Shown here: positions 17,934-26,149 of the stretch, piece after piece | Layout of the letters: each line of letters opens with the position of its first letter | Position numbering within the stretch: position 1 is the stretch's first letter | Made by a program: the position numbers and the translations under genes | Assembly: GCA_036351255.1 (NCBI GenBank) | Contig: JAZBOS010000089.1 | Coordinates: forward strand, 1-39,090 | Origin: Bacteroides sp. | GTDB lineage: Bacteria > Bacteroidota > Bacteroidia > Bacteroidales > UBA7960 | Length of the DNA stretch: 39,090 nt | Direction of reading: 5' to 3' | The notes under the pieces: generated by a model | Seen by the model: the letters and a program-made list of their open reading frames with translations, nothing else | Database searches by the model: none | Told to the model about the DNA's origin: nothing

Positions 17934-18365
17934 TTAGTTGTCCATATAAGTCGCTTCTGGCATTTGTTTATGAGGCAGCAGCCATGCCAGGGCCAGGATA
18001 ACGAGCGCCAGCAGGGCGGTTACGGGCTGCATCCACGACATATAGCCAATGATAGAAACCTGGATGATAATCCACATCAGGATTAACAAGGCTGTAAATA
18101 TGGCGGCTTTGCGGGCGATCTGCCAGCGGGCAAACAAGGCAATGGCCGAAAAAAGGCAGGAGCCACCTAAAACAACAAAAAGAAACAACCCCGGGATGAA
18201 ATAATTGCTGAAAGGGCTGCCTTCGAGCAACTCAAGCGGGACACCTTCTGCTCCTGCCATGGCATAATAACCCCCGCCAAAAGCGTTCAGAGCAAGAAAA
18301 GCAAGCAAAAAACCAGCCAGGTAACGATAGAATTTCCGTTCAGTCACCTTGTTTGATTTGTTCAT
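17934..18365 (-). CDS. Four-TM membrane protein of unknown function
   Basis: The 143-residue protein has four predicted membrane helices: FYRYLAGFLLAFLALNAFGGG, YFIPGLFLFVVLGGSCLFSAIALFA, AAIFTALLILMWIIIQVSIIGYM and WMQPVTALLALVILALAWLL, with short basic and acidic tails. It starts 20 bases after the stop of the FAD oxidoreductase gene on the same strand and is very probably cotranscribed with it. I do not recognise a named family; it resembles small DoxX-like or 'membrane protein' entries. A role in anchoring or supplying the oxidoreductase would be speculation. Confidence 0.75.
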   Translation of the reverse strand: MNKSNKVTERKFYRYLAGFLLAFLALNAFGGGYYAMAGAEGVPLELLEGSPFSNYFIPGLFLFVVLGGSCLFSAIALFARWQIARKAAIFTALLILMWIIIQVSIIGYMSWMQPVTALLALVILALAWLLPHKQMPEATYMDN

Positions 18366-18385
18366 TGAAATTAGTTATTGGATTA

Positions 18386-19900
18386 TTAAAGGGTCACTTT
18401 GAATTTCTTTCCATCGGCTTTGCACATGGTTTTGATAAGCCTTTTTGCTGACATGATAGATGTCGGCAGGCCCCCGCCGGGTTCCACCCACTGCCCGCAC
18501 ATATAAAAGTTTTTCAGGCCAGGAAGCTGCTGCGACATTTTTTTCATCATGGCTAACGAGTTTTCAGGGGTGAGCAGCCAGCCTTCAAAACTGCCTTTCC
18601 AATTGCCGGTATAGCGTTCGAAGGTAAGGGGAGTGGCCACATCAATCATCTCTACCTGTGAAGCCAGCCCGGGGTATTGTTCTTCCAGCAGAGCAACGAT
18701 CTTTTGGGCAGCCTCTTCCTTCTGCTTCAGGTAGGTCTGCCGGTCCATGTTTTTCCAAAACGCATAATCGCTGGGAAGCATAACCGTCAGGACCGTCTTC
18801 CCTTCAGGGGCAAGCGAGGGGTCATGGTTGTAATAATGCACCGGGAGCCATTCAATCTCCGCATCAGCCACCCTGACCGAAGTGTTGATTCTGAAACCAA
18901 CTCCCGAAACGGTTTTTGGTTCTTGTTCAAACGATCGGTTGACGCCCAAGCCTACAAACAATAAGGCAGGAAAAGGCTTCCACGCCTTATAAGGCAGGAA
19001 GGTTTCCTCATTACCGAATTTTCCATCGAGCATCTTAAACAGCGTGGCAAAACCATCGGCCGCCGATATCACCTTTTCGGCAAAATGCTCTTTGCCATTG
19101 GAAAGACGGATGCCGGTGGCCCGGTCACTGCTAGTAAGGATCTTTTCCACTTGCTGCTTGTAATGAATGGTGCCTCCAAGTTCCTGGTACTTTCTTTCCA
19201 AGGCTCTCGACATAGGCATGGATCCCCCAAGCGGATAGCCGGCATTCTTGTTGTGAAGGTAGGCAAAGGTGAAAAACATGAACAGCATCGAGAAACCGGG
19301 CAGCCACATCTCGACAAAGGCTTCTCTGAGCAGGGGATCTTTGAAACGCCCCGCAAAATCATCCGTGGTGATATTCATCCAGCGTTTCATGGCCTTCATA
19401 TGGGTAAGAAAGGTCCAGCCGACCTTTAGTCTCGCAGCGATTCTTTTCAGCGCCGGGGTCGTCTTTGAAGCTTGTTCTATTGGTATGCACATTCTGATGC
19501 CTCGGGTGAAAGACAGGATGGGCTCCTTGTCTTGCGGAGAAAGTTCCAGGAGATGTTTTTCCAAACGATCCACGTCAGTGTAAAAAACTACCGTGCGCCC
19601 ATCGGTCCAGGTCATCCGCAGGTATTCATCCAGGTCAATAATATCCAACCCCTGGGCAACCCCCACCTCTTCCCACATGTCGTGCATGGCCGACTGGGGA
19701 GAGGATCCCACCAGCCAGTGAATGCATCCGTCAATGGTATAGCCTTTCCGCTTCCAGGACGTGCACAGGCCTCCAGGCTGATCGTGCATTTCAAAAATCT
19801 CGGACTTGTAACCATTCATTTGGGCATAAATACCGGCTGCCAAACCGGCAAAACCTGCACCGATAATGATTACAGATTTTGGCTTGTTTTCGTGACTCAT
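18386..19900 (-). CDS. CrtI-like FAD-dependent oxidoreductase (phytoene desaturase/NAD(P)-FAD family)
   Basis: The 504-residue protein has an N-terminal dinucleotide-binding motif (IIIGAGFAGLAAGIYAQMNGYKSEIFE), followed by the CrtI/retinol-saturase-type PGGLCTSWKRKGYTIDGCIHWLVG. The C-terminal FAD-contact block (FYMCGQWVEPGGGLPTSIMSAKRLI) is also present. Length and order match the phytoene desaturase / carotene isomerase / all-trans-retinol saturase superfamily, which acts on long polyenes or other hydrophobic substrates at the membrane. No phytoene synthase lies next to it, so its substrate is open; Bacteroidota often carry orphan copies. A TAAATTTG -7 element (19927-19934) lies 26 bases upstream of the ATG. 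It heads a two-gene unit with the 4-TM protein. Confidence 0.85.
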   Translation of the reverse strand: MSHENKPKSVIIIGAGFAGLAAGIYAQMNGYKSEIFEMHDQPGGLCTSWKRKGYTIDGCIHWLVGSSPQSAMHDMWEEVGVAQGLDIIDLDEYLRMTWTDGRTVVFYTDVDRLEKHLLELSPQDKEPILSFTRGIRMCIPIEQASKTTPALKRIAARLKVGWTFLTHMKAMKRWMNITTDDFAGRFKDPLLREAFVEMWLPGFSMLFMFFTFAYLHNKNAGYPLGGSMPMSRALERKYQELGGTIHYKQQVEKILTSSDRATGIRLSNGKEHFAEKVISAADGFATLFKMLDGKFGNEETFLPYKAWKPFPALLFVGLGVNRSFEQEPKTVSGVGFRINTSVRVADAEIEWLPVHYYNHDPSLAPEGKTVLTVMLPSDYAFWKNMDRQTYLKQKEEAAQKIVALLEEQYPGLASQVEMIDVATPLTFERYTGNWKGSFEGWLLTPENSLAMMKKMSQQLPGLKNFYMCGQWVEPGGGLPTSIMSAKRLIKTMCKADGKKFKVTL

Positions 19901-20395
19901 TTGCTGGAATGCCTTTATTTAATTAGCAAATTTAATCTCATTTTAATTTAAAAAGATGATTGGCTGAAAAATAACATCTGATAAAACTAGTTCAATTGCT
20001 TTTTTGATGCTGTTTTTTGAAATTCATTGTTTTACCAGTCCGATGAAAAGGGTTGCAGGATTTTGATTGAATAGCAACAAACTCCCCTGTAACGCCAAAA
20101 ATCCTTATTGTTTAAGGTGGTTTGAACGCTTTCCTTATCATAAATTGGGCTTCACTTTATGAATGCCTTAGCCCGGGAAGATGCAAAACAAGGCTGCACT
20201 ATTTCTGATTAGATTCCAGAAAATGGCCTTCAGGAAACCCCCTTCTTTTCTCTATTCTTTTTTATCCAGGGTTTAATTTTCCAACTTGTTAAAATAAAGA
20301 ATTCGGGCCTTTGTTTTGGATGAACATTTTCTTAAGGACAAGGTTAAATTTAGAGAACAACCGGTTTAAGATAATAACTCATCAAAGTATTGGAA
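19901..20395. other. 495-base AT-rich spacer between divergent genes
   Basis: On the minus strand, TAAATTTG at 19927-19934 is the likely -7 element of the FAD oxidoreductase gene. On the plus side a TAAATTTA just before 20360 may serve the next gene. No open reading frame, hairpin of note or RNA gene was recognised in between. Confidence 0.45.
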
Positions 20396-21334
20396 ATGAA
20401 AGCAATGGTAATAAATCAATTCGGCGGACCTGAACAACTTTCATTGCAGGAAGTTGCAATGCCAAATTCAAAGTCCGGACAGGTACTTGTTCGTGTTCAT
20501 GCGGTTGGAGTGAATCCCGTAGATTTCAAAATCCGCAATGGGTCGATGAAATTTATTACCGGAAAAAAATTCCCGAGGATTCTCGGGCAGGATATTGCCG
20601 GAGTGGTCGAGCAGGCCGGGAAAAACTCCAAATTCAGACCGGGTGATGAGGTATACGGCATGCTAAGCTATGAAGGTGGAGGATATGCTGAGTTTTTGGC
20701 GGTGAAGGAAAGTCAGCTGGCACCTGTTCCTGATGAACTGAGTATGGCCGAAGCTGCAGCAGTGCCATTGGGATCTCTCACTGCCTATCAGTCATTCAAA
20801 ATTGCAGGGGGTATCAAGACGGGAACTAAAGTCCTGATTAATGGCGCTTCAGGGGGAGTGGGCTCATTTGCTGTGCAGATTGCAAAATCCCTGGGGGCAA
20901 ATGTCACAGCAGTATGCAGTTCAAGAAATGTCGATTTTGTCAAAGGGCTTGGTGCAGATCGTGTGCTTGATTATACGGAAGACGATTTCACAAAACTAGA
21001 ACCTGAATTTGATATTGTTTTTGATGCAGTAGCAAAAAGTTCCTTTCGAAAAAGTAAAAAAATTCTTGTAAAAGATGGTGCATTTATCTCTACCATACCC
21101 AACAACAATTTGTTTTTTTACCAGTTCACGAACTTTTTAAGAAGTAAAAAAGCGTATTTCAGTTTTATCAAGCCAAAGGGAGAAGATCTCAGGGTGATAT
21201 CTGATATGATTTCAAATGGTCTGGTCAATGTTTATCTTGAAAAAACATTTCCTTTGGAAGAAGCACACAGTGCTCATGAACTTATTGAGACCGAAAGGGT
21301 AAGAGGAAAACTGGTCCTGGAAGTTCTCGCTTGA
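20396..21334 (+). CDS. NADP-dependent zinc-less alcohol dehydrogenase / quinone oxidoreductase-like protein
   Basis: This 312-residue medium-chain dehydrogenase/reductase has the GroES-like N-domain (VRVHAVGVNPVDFKIRNG; GQDIAGVVEQAG; FRPGDEVYGM) and a Rossmann domain (KVLINGASGGVGSFAVQIAKSLGANVTAVCSSRN; GADRVLDYTEDDF). The structural and catalytic zinc cysteines of classic ADHs are absent, placing it with quinone oxidoreductase (QOR) and zinc-less reductases. These use NADPH to reduce quinones or enones. The ATG at 20396 is preferred over a TTG at 20390 because MKAMVINQFGG is the family-type start. It is cooriented with the desaturase 165 bases downstream but probably separately transcribed. 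Its substrate is unknown. Confidence 0.88.
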   Translation: MKAMVINQFGGPEQLSLQEVAMPNSKSGQVLVRVHAVGVNPVDFKIRNGSMKFITGKKFPRILGQDIAGVVEQAGKNSKFRPGDEVYGMLSYEGGGYAEFLAVKESQLAPVPDELSMAEAAAVPLGSLTAYQSFKIAGGIKTGTKVLINGASGGVGSFAVQIAKSLGANVTAVCSSRNVDFVKGLGADRVLDYTEDDFTKLEPEFDIVFDAVAKSSFRKSKKILVKDGAFISTIPNNNLFFYQFTNFLRSKKAYFSFIKPKGEDLRVISDMISNGLVNVYLEKTFPLEEAHSAHELIETERVRGKLVLEVLA

Positions 21335-21499
21335 AATGGGAGGCGGTTTATGGACCTGCCCCACGAATTTACCCAACAGGCAGCTTTTAAGCCCTGATTT
21401 TGTGATTAGTTAACACAATTAAGTCGTACCTTTATATGGGTATTGTCGAAAGTGAATTTGCATTTCCAGGTAAAGCTTAGACAATAGCCTGCACAAAGT

Positions 21500-22597
21500 A
21501 TGGAAACAAAAATATCATTTGCCCGCAACAGGGACCTTGAATTTAAAAAGGCTTTGCATAGTCGTGTCAATGCCTATTTTGAATCAAAAGGCTTGTCGAA
21601 AAATTGCAACGCTGCAATGGTTGTTAAAACGATTGTAATGCTTTCCCTTTATATTGTACCTTTTATCCTTATCCTGAGCATCCCGATGCCTTACTGGACA
21701 GTCCTGCTCATGTACTTTTTAATGGGTGTGGGGGTTGCTGGGATTGGCATGTCGGTCATGCACGATGCCAATCATTTTGGCTATTCAAAGAACCCAAGGA
21801 TCAATAGGCTTGTGGGGTTTTCAATGAACCTGCTCGGCGCAGACTCCTATAACTGGAAAATAAAGCACAACAAGCTCCATCACGTATTTACAAACATTTA
21901 TGGTAAGGACGAAGACATCAACAGCCGGGTCATCCTGCGGTTTGCCTTCGGCTCGCCCCTGAAGAAATACCACCGTTATCAGTATCTGTATGCTTGGTTC
22001 TTCTATGCCCTGATGACCCTGTCGATGATGTTTGGTGATATCTCAAAACGGATCAGCAACCGCAAGCGGGGCCTGACCAATATTTCAGCCGGAGCATTCT
22101 GGCGTTCCATGGCCTGGTTGATTGTTTCTAAAGTTTTATATTTCGGGGTCATTATCGGTTTGCCAATCATTCTTACTGACCTTCTCTGGTGGCAGGTCCT
22201 GCTGGGATTCCTGCTGATGCACCTGGTGGCAGGTACCATCATGAGCCTGATCTTCCAGATGGCCCACGTGGTGGAGGGCACTGCCCAGGCAATCCCCGAC
22301 GCAGAGGGTCGTATACAGGACTCACTGATCGTCCATCAGCTCAGGTCAACCGCCGATTTCTCTAAAGGAAACAAACTTATTTCCTGGTATGTGGGAGGGC
22401 TCAATTTCCAGGTCGAACACCACCTGTATCCAAAGGTTTGCCACGTGCATTACCCGGCCATTGCCAGGATCGTGGAGACTACCACACGTGAATTCAGTAT
22501 TCCCTATAATGTTTACAACACCTTTGGCGAAGCTATCCGGGCCCACATCCAGACTCTAAGAAGGCTTGGACGGGAAGAACATCCCTTTCCTGCCTGA
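21500..22597 (+). CDS. Membrane fatty acid (acyl-CoA/acyl-lipid) desaturase, front-end type
   Basis: This 365-residue integral-membrane di-iron desaturase has all three histidine boxes: HDANH at 88-92, HNKLHH at 123-128, and QVEHH at 304-308. The Gln in place of the first His of box 3 is typical of front-end (delta-5/6, linoleoyl-CoA-like) desaturases. There are four to five hydrophobic stretches (AAMVVKTIVMLSLYIVPFILILSI; VLLMYFLMGVGVAGIGMSVM; SMAWLIVSKVLYFGVIIGLPIIL; LLGFLLMHLVAGTIMSLIF). No fused cytochrome b5 domain is present, so electrons must come from a separate ferredoxin or cytochrome. It needs O2, suggesting at least microaerobic life. A terminator follows at 22617. Confidence 0.93.
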   Translation: METKISFARNRDLEFKKALHSRVNAYFESKGLSKNCNAAMVVKTIVMLSLYIVPFILILSIPMPYWTVLLMYFLMGVGVAGIGMSVMHDANHFGYSKNPRINRLVGFSMNLLGADSYNWKIKHNKLHHVFTNIYGKDEDINSRVILRFAFGSPLKKYHRYQYLYAWFFYALMTLSMMFGDISKRISNRKRGLTNISAGAFWRSMAWLIVSKVLYFGVIIGLPIILTDLLWWQVLLGFLLMHLVAGTIMSLIFQMAHVVEGTAQAIPDAEGRIQDSLIVHQLRSTADFSKGNKLISWYVGGLNFQVEHHLYPKVCHVHYPAIARIVETTTREFSIPYNVYNTFGEAIRAHIQTLRRLGREEHPFPA

Positions 22598-22616
22598 TCA
22601 TCCCTTCCTTTTATTG

Positions 22617-22662
22617 AAAAGGAGGCCATCCTATGTTTATCAATTTAGCGGGGCCTCCTTTT
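22617..22662 (+). terminator. Intrinsic terminator of the desaturase gene
   Basis: AAAAGGAGGCC (22617-22627) pairs perfectly with GGCCTCCTTTT (22652-22662) across a 24-base loop, and TGTTTC follows. The stem itself supplies the T-run, and the long loop is unusual. Confidence 0.7.
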
Positions 22663-22710
22663 TGTTTCTATTTTAAAGTAAAATCCGGGTTAAGGCAGTA
22701 TTTGAGTCAT

Positions 22711-22771
22711 AGTTAATACGGAGTTTATACGGTTTAAACCGTATAAACTCCGTATTAACTCCGTATTAACT
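22711..22771. repeat. 50-bp perfect palindrome plus an 11-bp tandem duplication
   Basis: Bases 22711-22760 form a perfect inverted repeat with no loop, centred between 22735 and 22736 (GGTTT|AAACC); each arm begins AGTTAATACGGAG. The right arm's ACTCCGTATTA (22747-22757) is repeated at 22758-22768. It is not a terminator, since no T-run lies on either side. It could be a protein-binding site, a mobile-element footprint or an intergenic repeat. Confidence 0.85.
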
Positions 22772-22937
22772 GTGAGCGAGGTATAATGGTGATGCGTGTT
22801 AAATGCTTGTAAATAAGTATATTGAGCCATAATTTGAACATTGGCCCGTCATACCGGATCATCCTGTTTTTTTTATCCATTTGAACCGGGCTGAAAGGGC
22901 CCGATTGTCAGTGGAAGAAATCATCGGCCCTAAAATA

Positions 22938-22971
22938 AACAGGCTGTCCCGATTGTTCAGGGCAGCCTGTT
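22938..22971 (-). terminator. Hairpin downstream of the T9SS protein gene
   Basis: Read on the minus strand, AACAGGCTGCCC and GGGACAGCCTGTT pair with one bulged base around a 9-base loop, then TATTTTAG. It ends the two-gene minus-strand unit 37 bases after the stop codon. The T-run is imperfect. Confidence 0.6.
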
Positions 22972-23008
22972 ATGGAAATAAAAGGTGTGAGTAAACCCTT
23001 TACAAGGA

Positions 23009-25108
23009 TCAATGCATAATGGACAAGCGTTTTGCAGATGTGCTGTTTTGTGTTTCAACACGGATGATGTACAGGCCCTGCTTCAATTGACTGACGTCAG
23101 CAATGGCTCTTTTTTCGGTCATAAACCGCTGATCGTAAACCACCTGTCCGATGTGGTTAAAGATGGTGACCTGCCTGATGAAGTCGGCTTCAATGGTCAG
23201 CTCATCCCTTGCCGGGTTAGGATAGATTAGCAGTTGCTGCTGAATTAAGTCAGGGCCAACCCCTACCGTAGTAATACCAATGCAATCGGATGTGGCGGTG
23301 CAGCCTTGCCAGGTCACCTCAACGGCATAGGAGCCGTTTTCAGTCGCCGTAAAGCTCTGACCGGTTTCTCCGGCAATGGGTGCGTTATTGTCGTTGCAAT
23401 CGATCCACTGATAGGATGCCCCAGCCAGGTTTGCCGTGATGGTCAGGCTATTTACTGTAACAGAGGCGTCGACGATAATGACCGAAAGATTGAGCACCAC
23501 CGTTGAATCGCAGCCGTGTATGGTGGTGAAGACTTCTGTATATTCGCCTGCCTCAGTAAGTTCCTGCGAGCCGAAGGTGTAGGTGTCGCCATTGCAAATG
23601 GTTTCAGCATCGCTTGTATTATATACAGGGTAAACCGTTACGGTGACGGGTTCAACCGCTTCAGCGGCACAGCCAAATTCATTGGTGACTACCACCGAAT
23701 ATTCGCCTGATTCACCAATATTCACTCCGGGCGTAGTGCCGCCCCCGGTCCAGAGATAGGTGCTGAAAAGGTCAGGAACAGACAGATACACTGTTTGCCC
23801 GTCACAGATATCCGTGGGACCCTCGGCCAAAATGACGGGTGGGTCGGGCAGGGGATGGATCACGATTTCGTGGATCACAGAGGCGCTGCAGCCACTGGGA
23901 TTGAAGATTTCGAGCTTCACCTCATAGGTTCCGGCATCTGCAAATATATGGGTTATGTTTCCGACGGTAGTATAGTCAACGCTGCCGTCATTGCCGATGT
24001 CCCAGGCATAAGTGGCGCCTGTTTCCACGCTTTCGGAAAGGTCGGTAAAGGTGACCTCATCGTTGGCACAGGCATTCTGGTAGCTGAACTCGGGTTGGGG
24101 GTAAACGCAGCTGCCAATGGTAAATCCCCTGGCTTCCGCAATTCCCCATATCCCTGCCGCATTCTGGAATCGGAAAAAGAGCAGGTGGCTTCCAACCGGG
24201 AGGTTGCCCAGGGGGATGTCCTCATTCAGGGTCACGCTGGACGCTGCAGTAAAGTCTACAGGCGTTCCGCCCCCTGTTCCCGGATCTTCGTCAAAGAAAT
24301 ATTCGGCGGCGGTGAGCAGGGGCGGGGGGGCTATTTCAGCCGGAGTGGAAACATAAAAGGTGCGGCCTTCATATAGGCTCCAATGGCCGTGATTATCCTG
24401 AAAACGGAAGAACACGTTGTGAAACCCTGGTTCAAGCCCTTCAATGGGAAGGTATTCAAGCAGTGTCAGGTTGTTCTTGTCAAAAGGAATGGCCGTGCCG
24501 TTGCCAATACCCGGATCCTCGTCAAAGAAATACTCGGCGTCGGACAGATAAGGCGGATCGGTCTGATCGCCGGGAGGCTGGATATAAAGGGTGCGTCCTT
24601 CAGCTATACCCCATTGCCCTTCTTCATTTCGGAATCGGATGAAGAGGCTATGAAAGCCCGGATCCAGTCCTGTGGCTGGTATGCTGGTTAGCAAATCAAT
24701 ATCCGTGTCGGTTGTTATGCTGATGGGCGTTCCGTTTCCTGCACCGGGGTCAGTGTCGAAGAAATACTCTGATTCGACAAGGGGTGGTACAGGTTCTTGC
24801 TCTGTGGCGGCCATAATATAAATGACCCTGCCCTCGGCAAGACTCCATTGGTGGTTGGCGTTTCTGAACCGGATGAAGAGGTTATGGAAACCCGGGGACA
24901 AGCCCTGGGTGGGGATGTTGAACGTGGTATTCACCTCTTCACCGGCCGTGATGCTTAGGGCCGTTGCATTTCCCACACCGGGATCGGTGTCGATAAAATA
25001 CTCGGCTTGTGTGAGGTTTTGCGCCATGCTGTTTGCCCCAATCAGCATGAGCAGGCAAAAGATCACTGTTTTCAGTCGTCTCATGACTTGATTTTTTTTT
25101 GGCGCCAT
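23009..25108 (-). CDS. T9SS-exported protein with four tandem repeats, PKD domain and C-terminal sorting domain
   Basis: The 699-residue protein has a signal peptide (RRLKTVIFCLLMLIGANSMAQ), then four repeats of about 77 residues (about 32-109, 110-187, 188-264, 265-334). Each repeat begins xAEYFFDxDPGxGNGT and ends with PGFHNLFIRFRN...W(S/G)xAEGR. The Asp-rich opening resembles a Ca-binding loop, though this is not shown. A PKD-like domain (about 335-418: TFTDLSES...YAWDIGNDGSVDYTT...F.DAGTYEVKLEI) and Ig-like segments follow. The last ~75 residues are a type A T9SS sorting domain (YPNPARDELTIEA...FNHIGQVVYDQ...LKQGLYIIRVET). It would be carried to the cell surface or secreted. A second ATG at 25084 also gives a good signal peptide. 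It lies 3 bases after the beta-helix gene, in the same unit. Confidence 0.9.
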   Translation of the reverse strand: MAPKKNQVMRRLKTVIFCLLMLIGANSMAQNLTQAEYFIDTDPGVGNATALSITAGEEVNTTFNIPTQGLSPGFHNLFIRFRNANHQWSLAEGRVIYIMAATEQEPVPPLVESEYFFDTDPGAGNGTPISITTDTDIDLLTSIPATGLDPGFHSLFIRFRNEEGQWGIAEGRTLYIQPPGDQTDPPYLSDAEYFFDEDPGIGNGTAIPFDKNNLTLLEYLPIEGLEPGFHNVFFRFQDNHGHWSLYEGRTFYVSTPAEIAPPPLLTAAEYFFDEDPGTGGGTPVDFTAASSVTLNEDIPLGNLPVGSHLLFFRFQNAAGIWGIAEARGFTIGSCVYPQPEFSYQNACANDEVTFTDLSESVETGATYAWDIGNDGSVDYTTVGNITHIFADAGTYEVKLEIFNPSGCSASVIHEIVIHPLPDPPVILAEGPTDICDGQTVYLSVPDLFSTYLWTGGGTTPGVNIGESGEYSVVVTNEFGCAAEAVEPVTVTVYPVYNTSDAETICNGDTYTFGSQELTEAGEYTEVFTTIHGCDSTVVLNLSVIIVDASVTVNSLTITANLAGASYQWIDCNDNNAPIAGETGQSFTATENGSYAVEVTWQGCTATSDCIGITTVGVGPDLIQQQLLIYPNPARDELTIEADFIRQVTIFNHIGQVVYDQRFMTEKRAIADVSQLKQGLYIIRVETQNSTSAKRLSIMH

Positions 25109-25111
25109 GGG

Positions 25112-26149
25112 TTAAAGCTGGCTTTTGCCTTCCACCTCTACCTGGAGGGTGCCTCCTTCGGGTAAGACGGAATTAAGAATATTCATATTGACTACTTGGG
25201 GAATGGGAGGCACAGGGCTAGTCTGGAAGGGAACTTCTCCGCCGCTGGGGAAGGCATAATTTCCCCCATATATGCCAATATCGGTTCCCTCAGTTCCGGC
25301 ATCAATGCCAGGGGATCCTTCAGCCAGGTGGTAATCATAAGCAAAACTGAAGTTGTATTCCGGGGCATTTACAAATAAGGGGTTGGTGTTCTCCAGATTA
25401 TTTTCGCCAGTATTATTGGCATAGACAAATGTGGTTTGGTTCCCTCCAATAGAAATGTTGTTGTTAAAGGTGCAATAGTTGCATCCCCCTGTAGATAAAC
25501 CATAAATAATGTTATTGGTCACAACAGCATATTGAACCGAACTAAAAAAGGTAGAACCTGCAGAACCTTTGGGAAAAATATTATTTGAAATCAAAACAGA
25601 GTTGCTATCAAAAGAATAAATGGTGCCGGTAATGATGTTGTTTACAACCAAAATGTTTGTGGCCAATTGGGAACCCGAAAAACTGTTGATGATGTTATTT
25701 TTTATGATCCAGCCGGTATAAGGCCTGGATGAATAGTTTAAAGAATTGATTTTGTTAAGATAAACGGTAATATTATTTATGTCATTGGTATTACATGAGA
25801 GGCTGTTGATCTCGAAGCCCATAATTTGGCTTCCATTAGGATTAGTCGGCGAAACCCCTGAACCCAGGCCTAGGGTAAGAGTGCCTATAATTGATTTAAA
25901 CTGGAACTGGTTGTCAGGATTATAGCCAGCCCCAATCAGTGTCAGTTGTTTGTTAACTGTGACACTCCCATAAGTTGTTGGCGAGCCGCTGACATAAATA
26001 GTGTCGCCCGCGTTGGCAGCATCGATGGCTGCTTGCAGGCTTGTGAACTGCCCGGGGCTGTTCTCATTGTTGCTAACGGTATGTACCGTTGCAAATGCAC
26101 TAAACCCAACAAGGATTGCAATGAAAAAAGAAATTGTACACTTTTTCAT
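25112..26149 (-). CDS. Secreted parallel beta-helix protein
   Basis: The 345-residue protein has a signal peptide (MKKCTISFFIAILVGFSAFA) and a beta-helix start (FTSLQAAIDAANAGDTIYVSGSPTTYGSVTVNKQLTLIGAG). Many short strand-turn units rich in Asn follow (NNITVYLNKINSLNYSS; WIIKNNIINSFSGS; NILVVNNIITGTIYSFDSNSVLISNNIF; NNIIYGLSTGGCNYCTFNNNISI). The helix ends with the standard SPGIDAGTEGTDIGIYGG and a Pro-rich linker. The C-terminus (PQVVNMNILNSVLPEGGTLQVEVEGKSQL) is a recurrent ending in Bacteroidota beta-helix proteins. No T9SS sorting domain is present. The gene is more AT-rich than its neighbours. Its stop lies 3 bases before the T9SS protein start, implying translational coupling. Function is unknown. 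Confidence 0.85.
   Translation of the reverse strand: MKKCTISFFIAILVGFSAFATVHTVSNNENSPGQFTSLQAAIDAANAGDTIYVSGSPTTYGSVTVNKQLTLIGAGYNPDNQFQFKSIIGTLTLGLGSGVSPTNPNGSQIMGFEINSLSCNTNDINNITVYLNKINSLNYSSRPYTGWIIKNNIINSFSGSQLATNILVVNNIITGTIYSFDSNSVLISNNIFPKGSAGSTFFSSVQYAVVTNNIIYGLSTGGCNYCTFNNNISIGGNQTTFVYANNTGENNLENTNPLFVNAPEYNFSFAYDYHLAEGSPGIDAGTEGTDIGIYGGNYAFPSGGEVPFQTSPVPPIPQVVNMNILNSVLPEGGTLQVEVEGKSQL

Larger units (their letters stand above)
22598..23008. other. 411-base spacer with terminators and a long palindrome
   Basis: It contains the desaturase terminator (22617-22662), a 50-bp perfect palindrome with a tandem duplication (22711-22771), and a hairpin ending the minus-strand T9SS gene (22938-22971). 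No coding sequence was seen. Confidence 0.6.
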
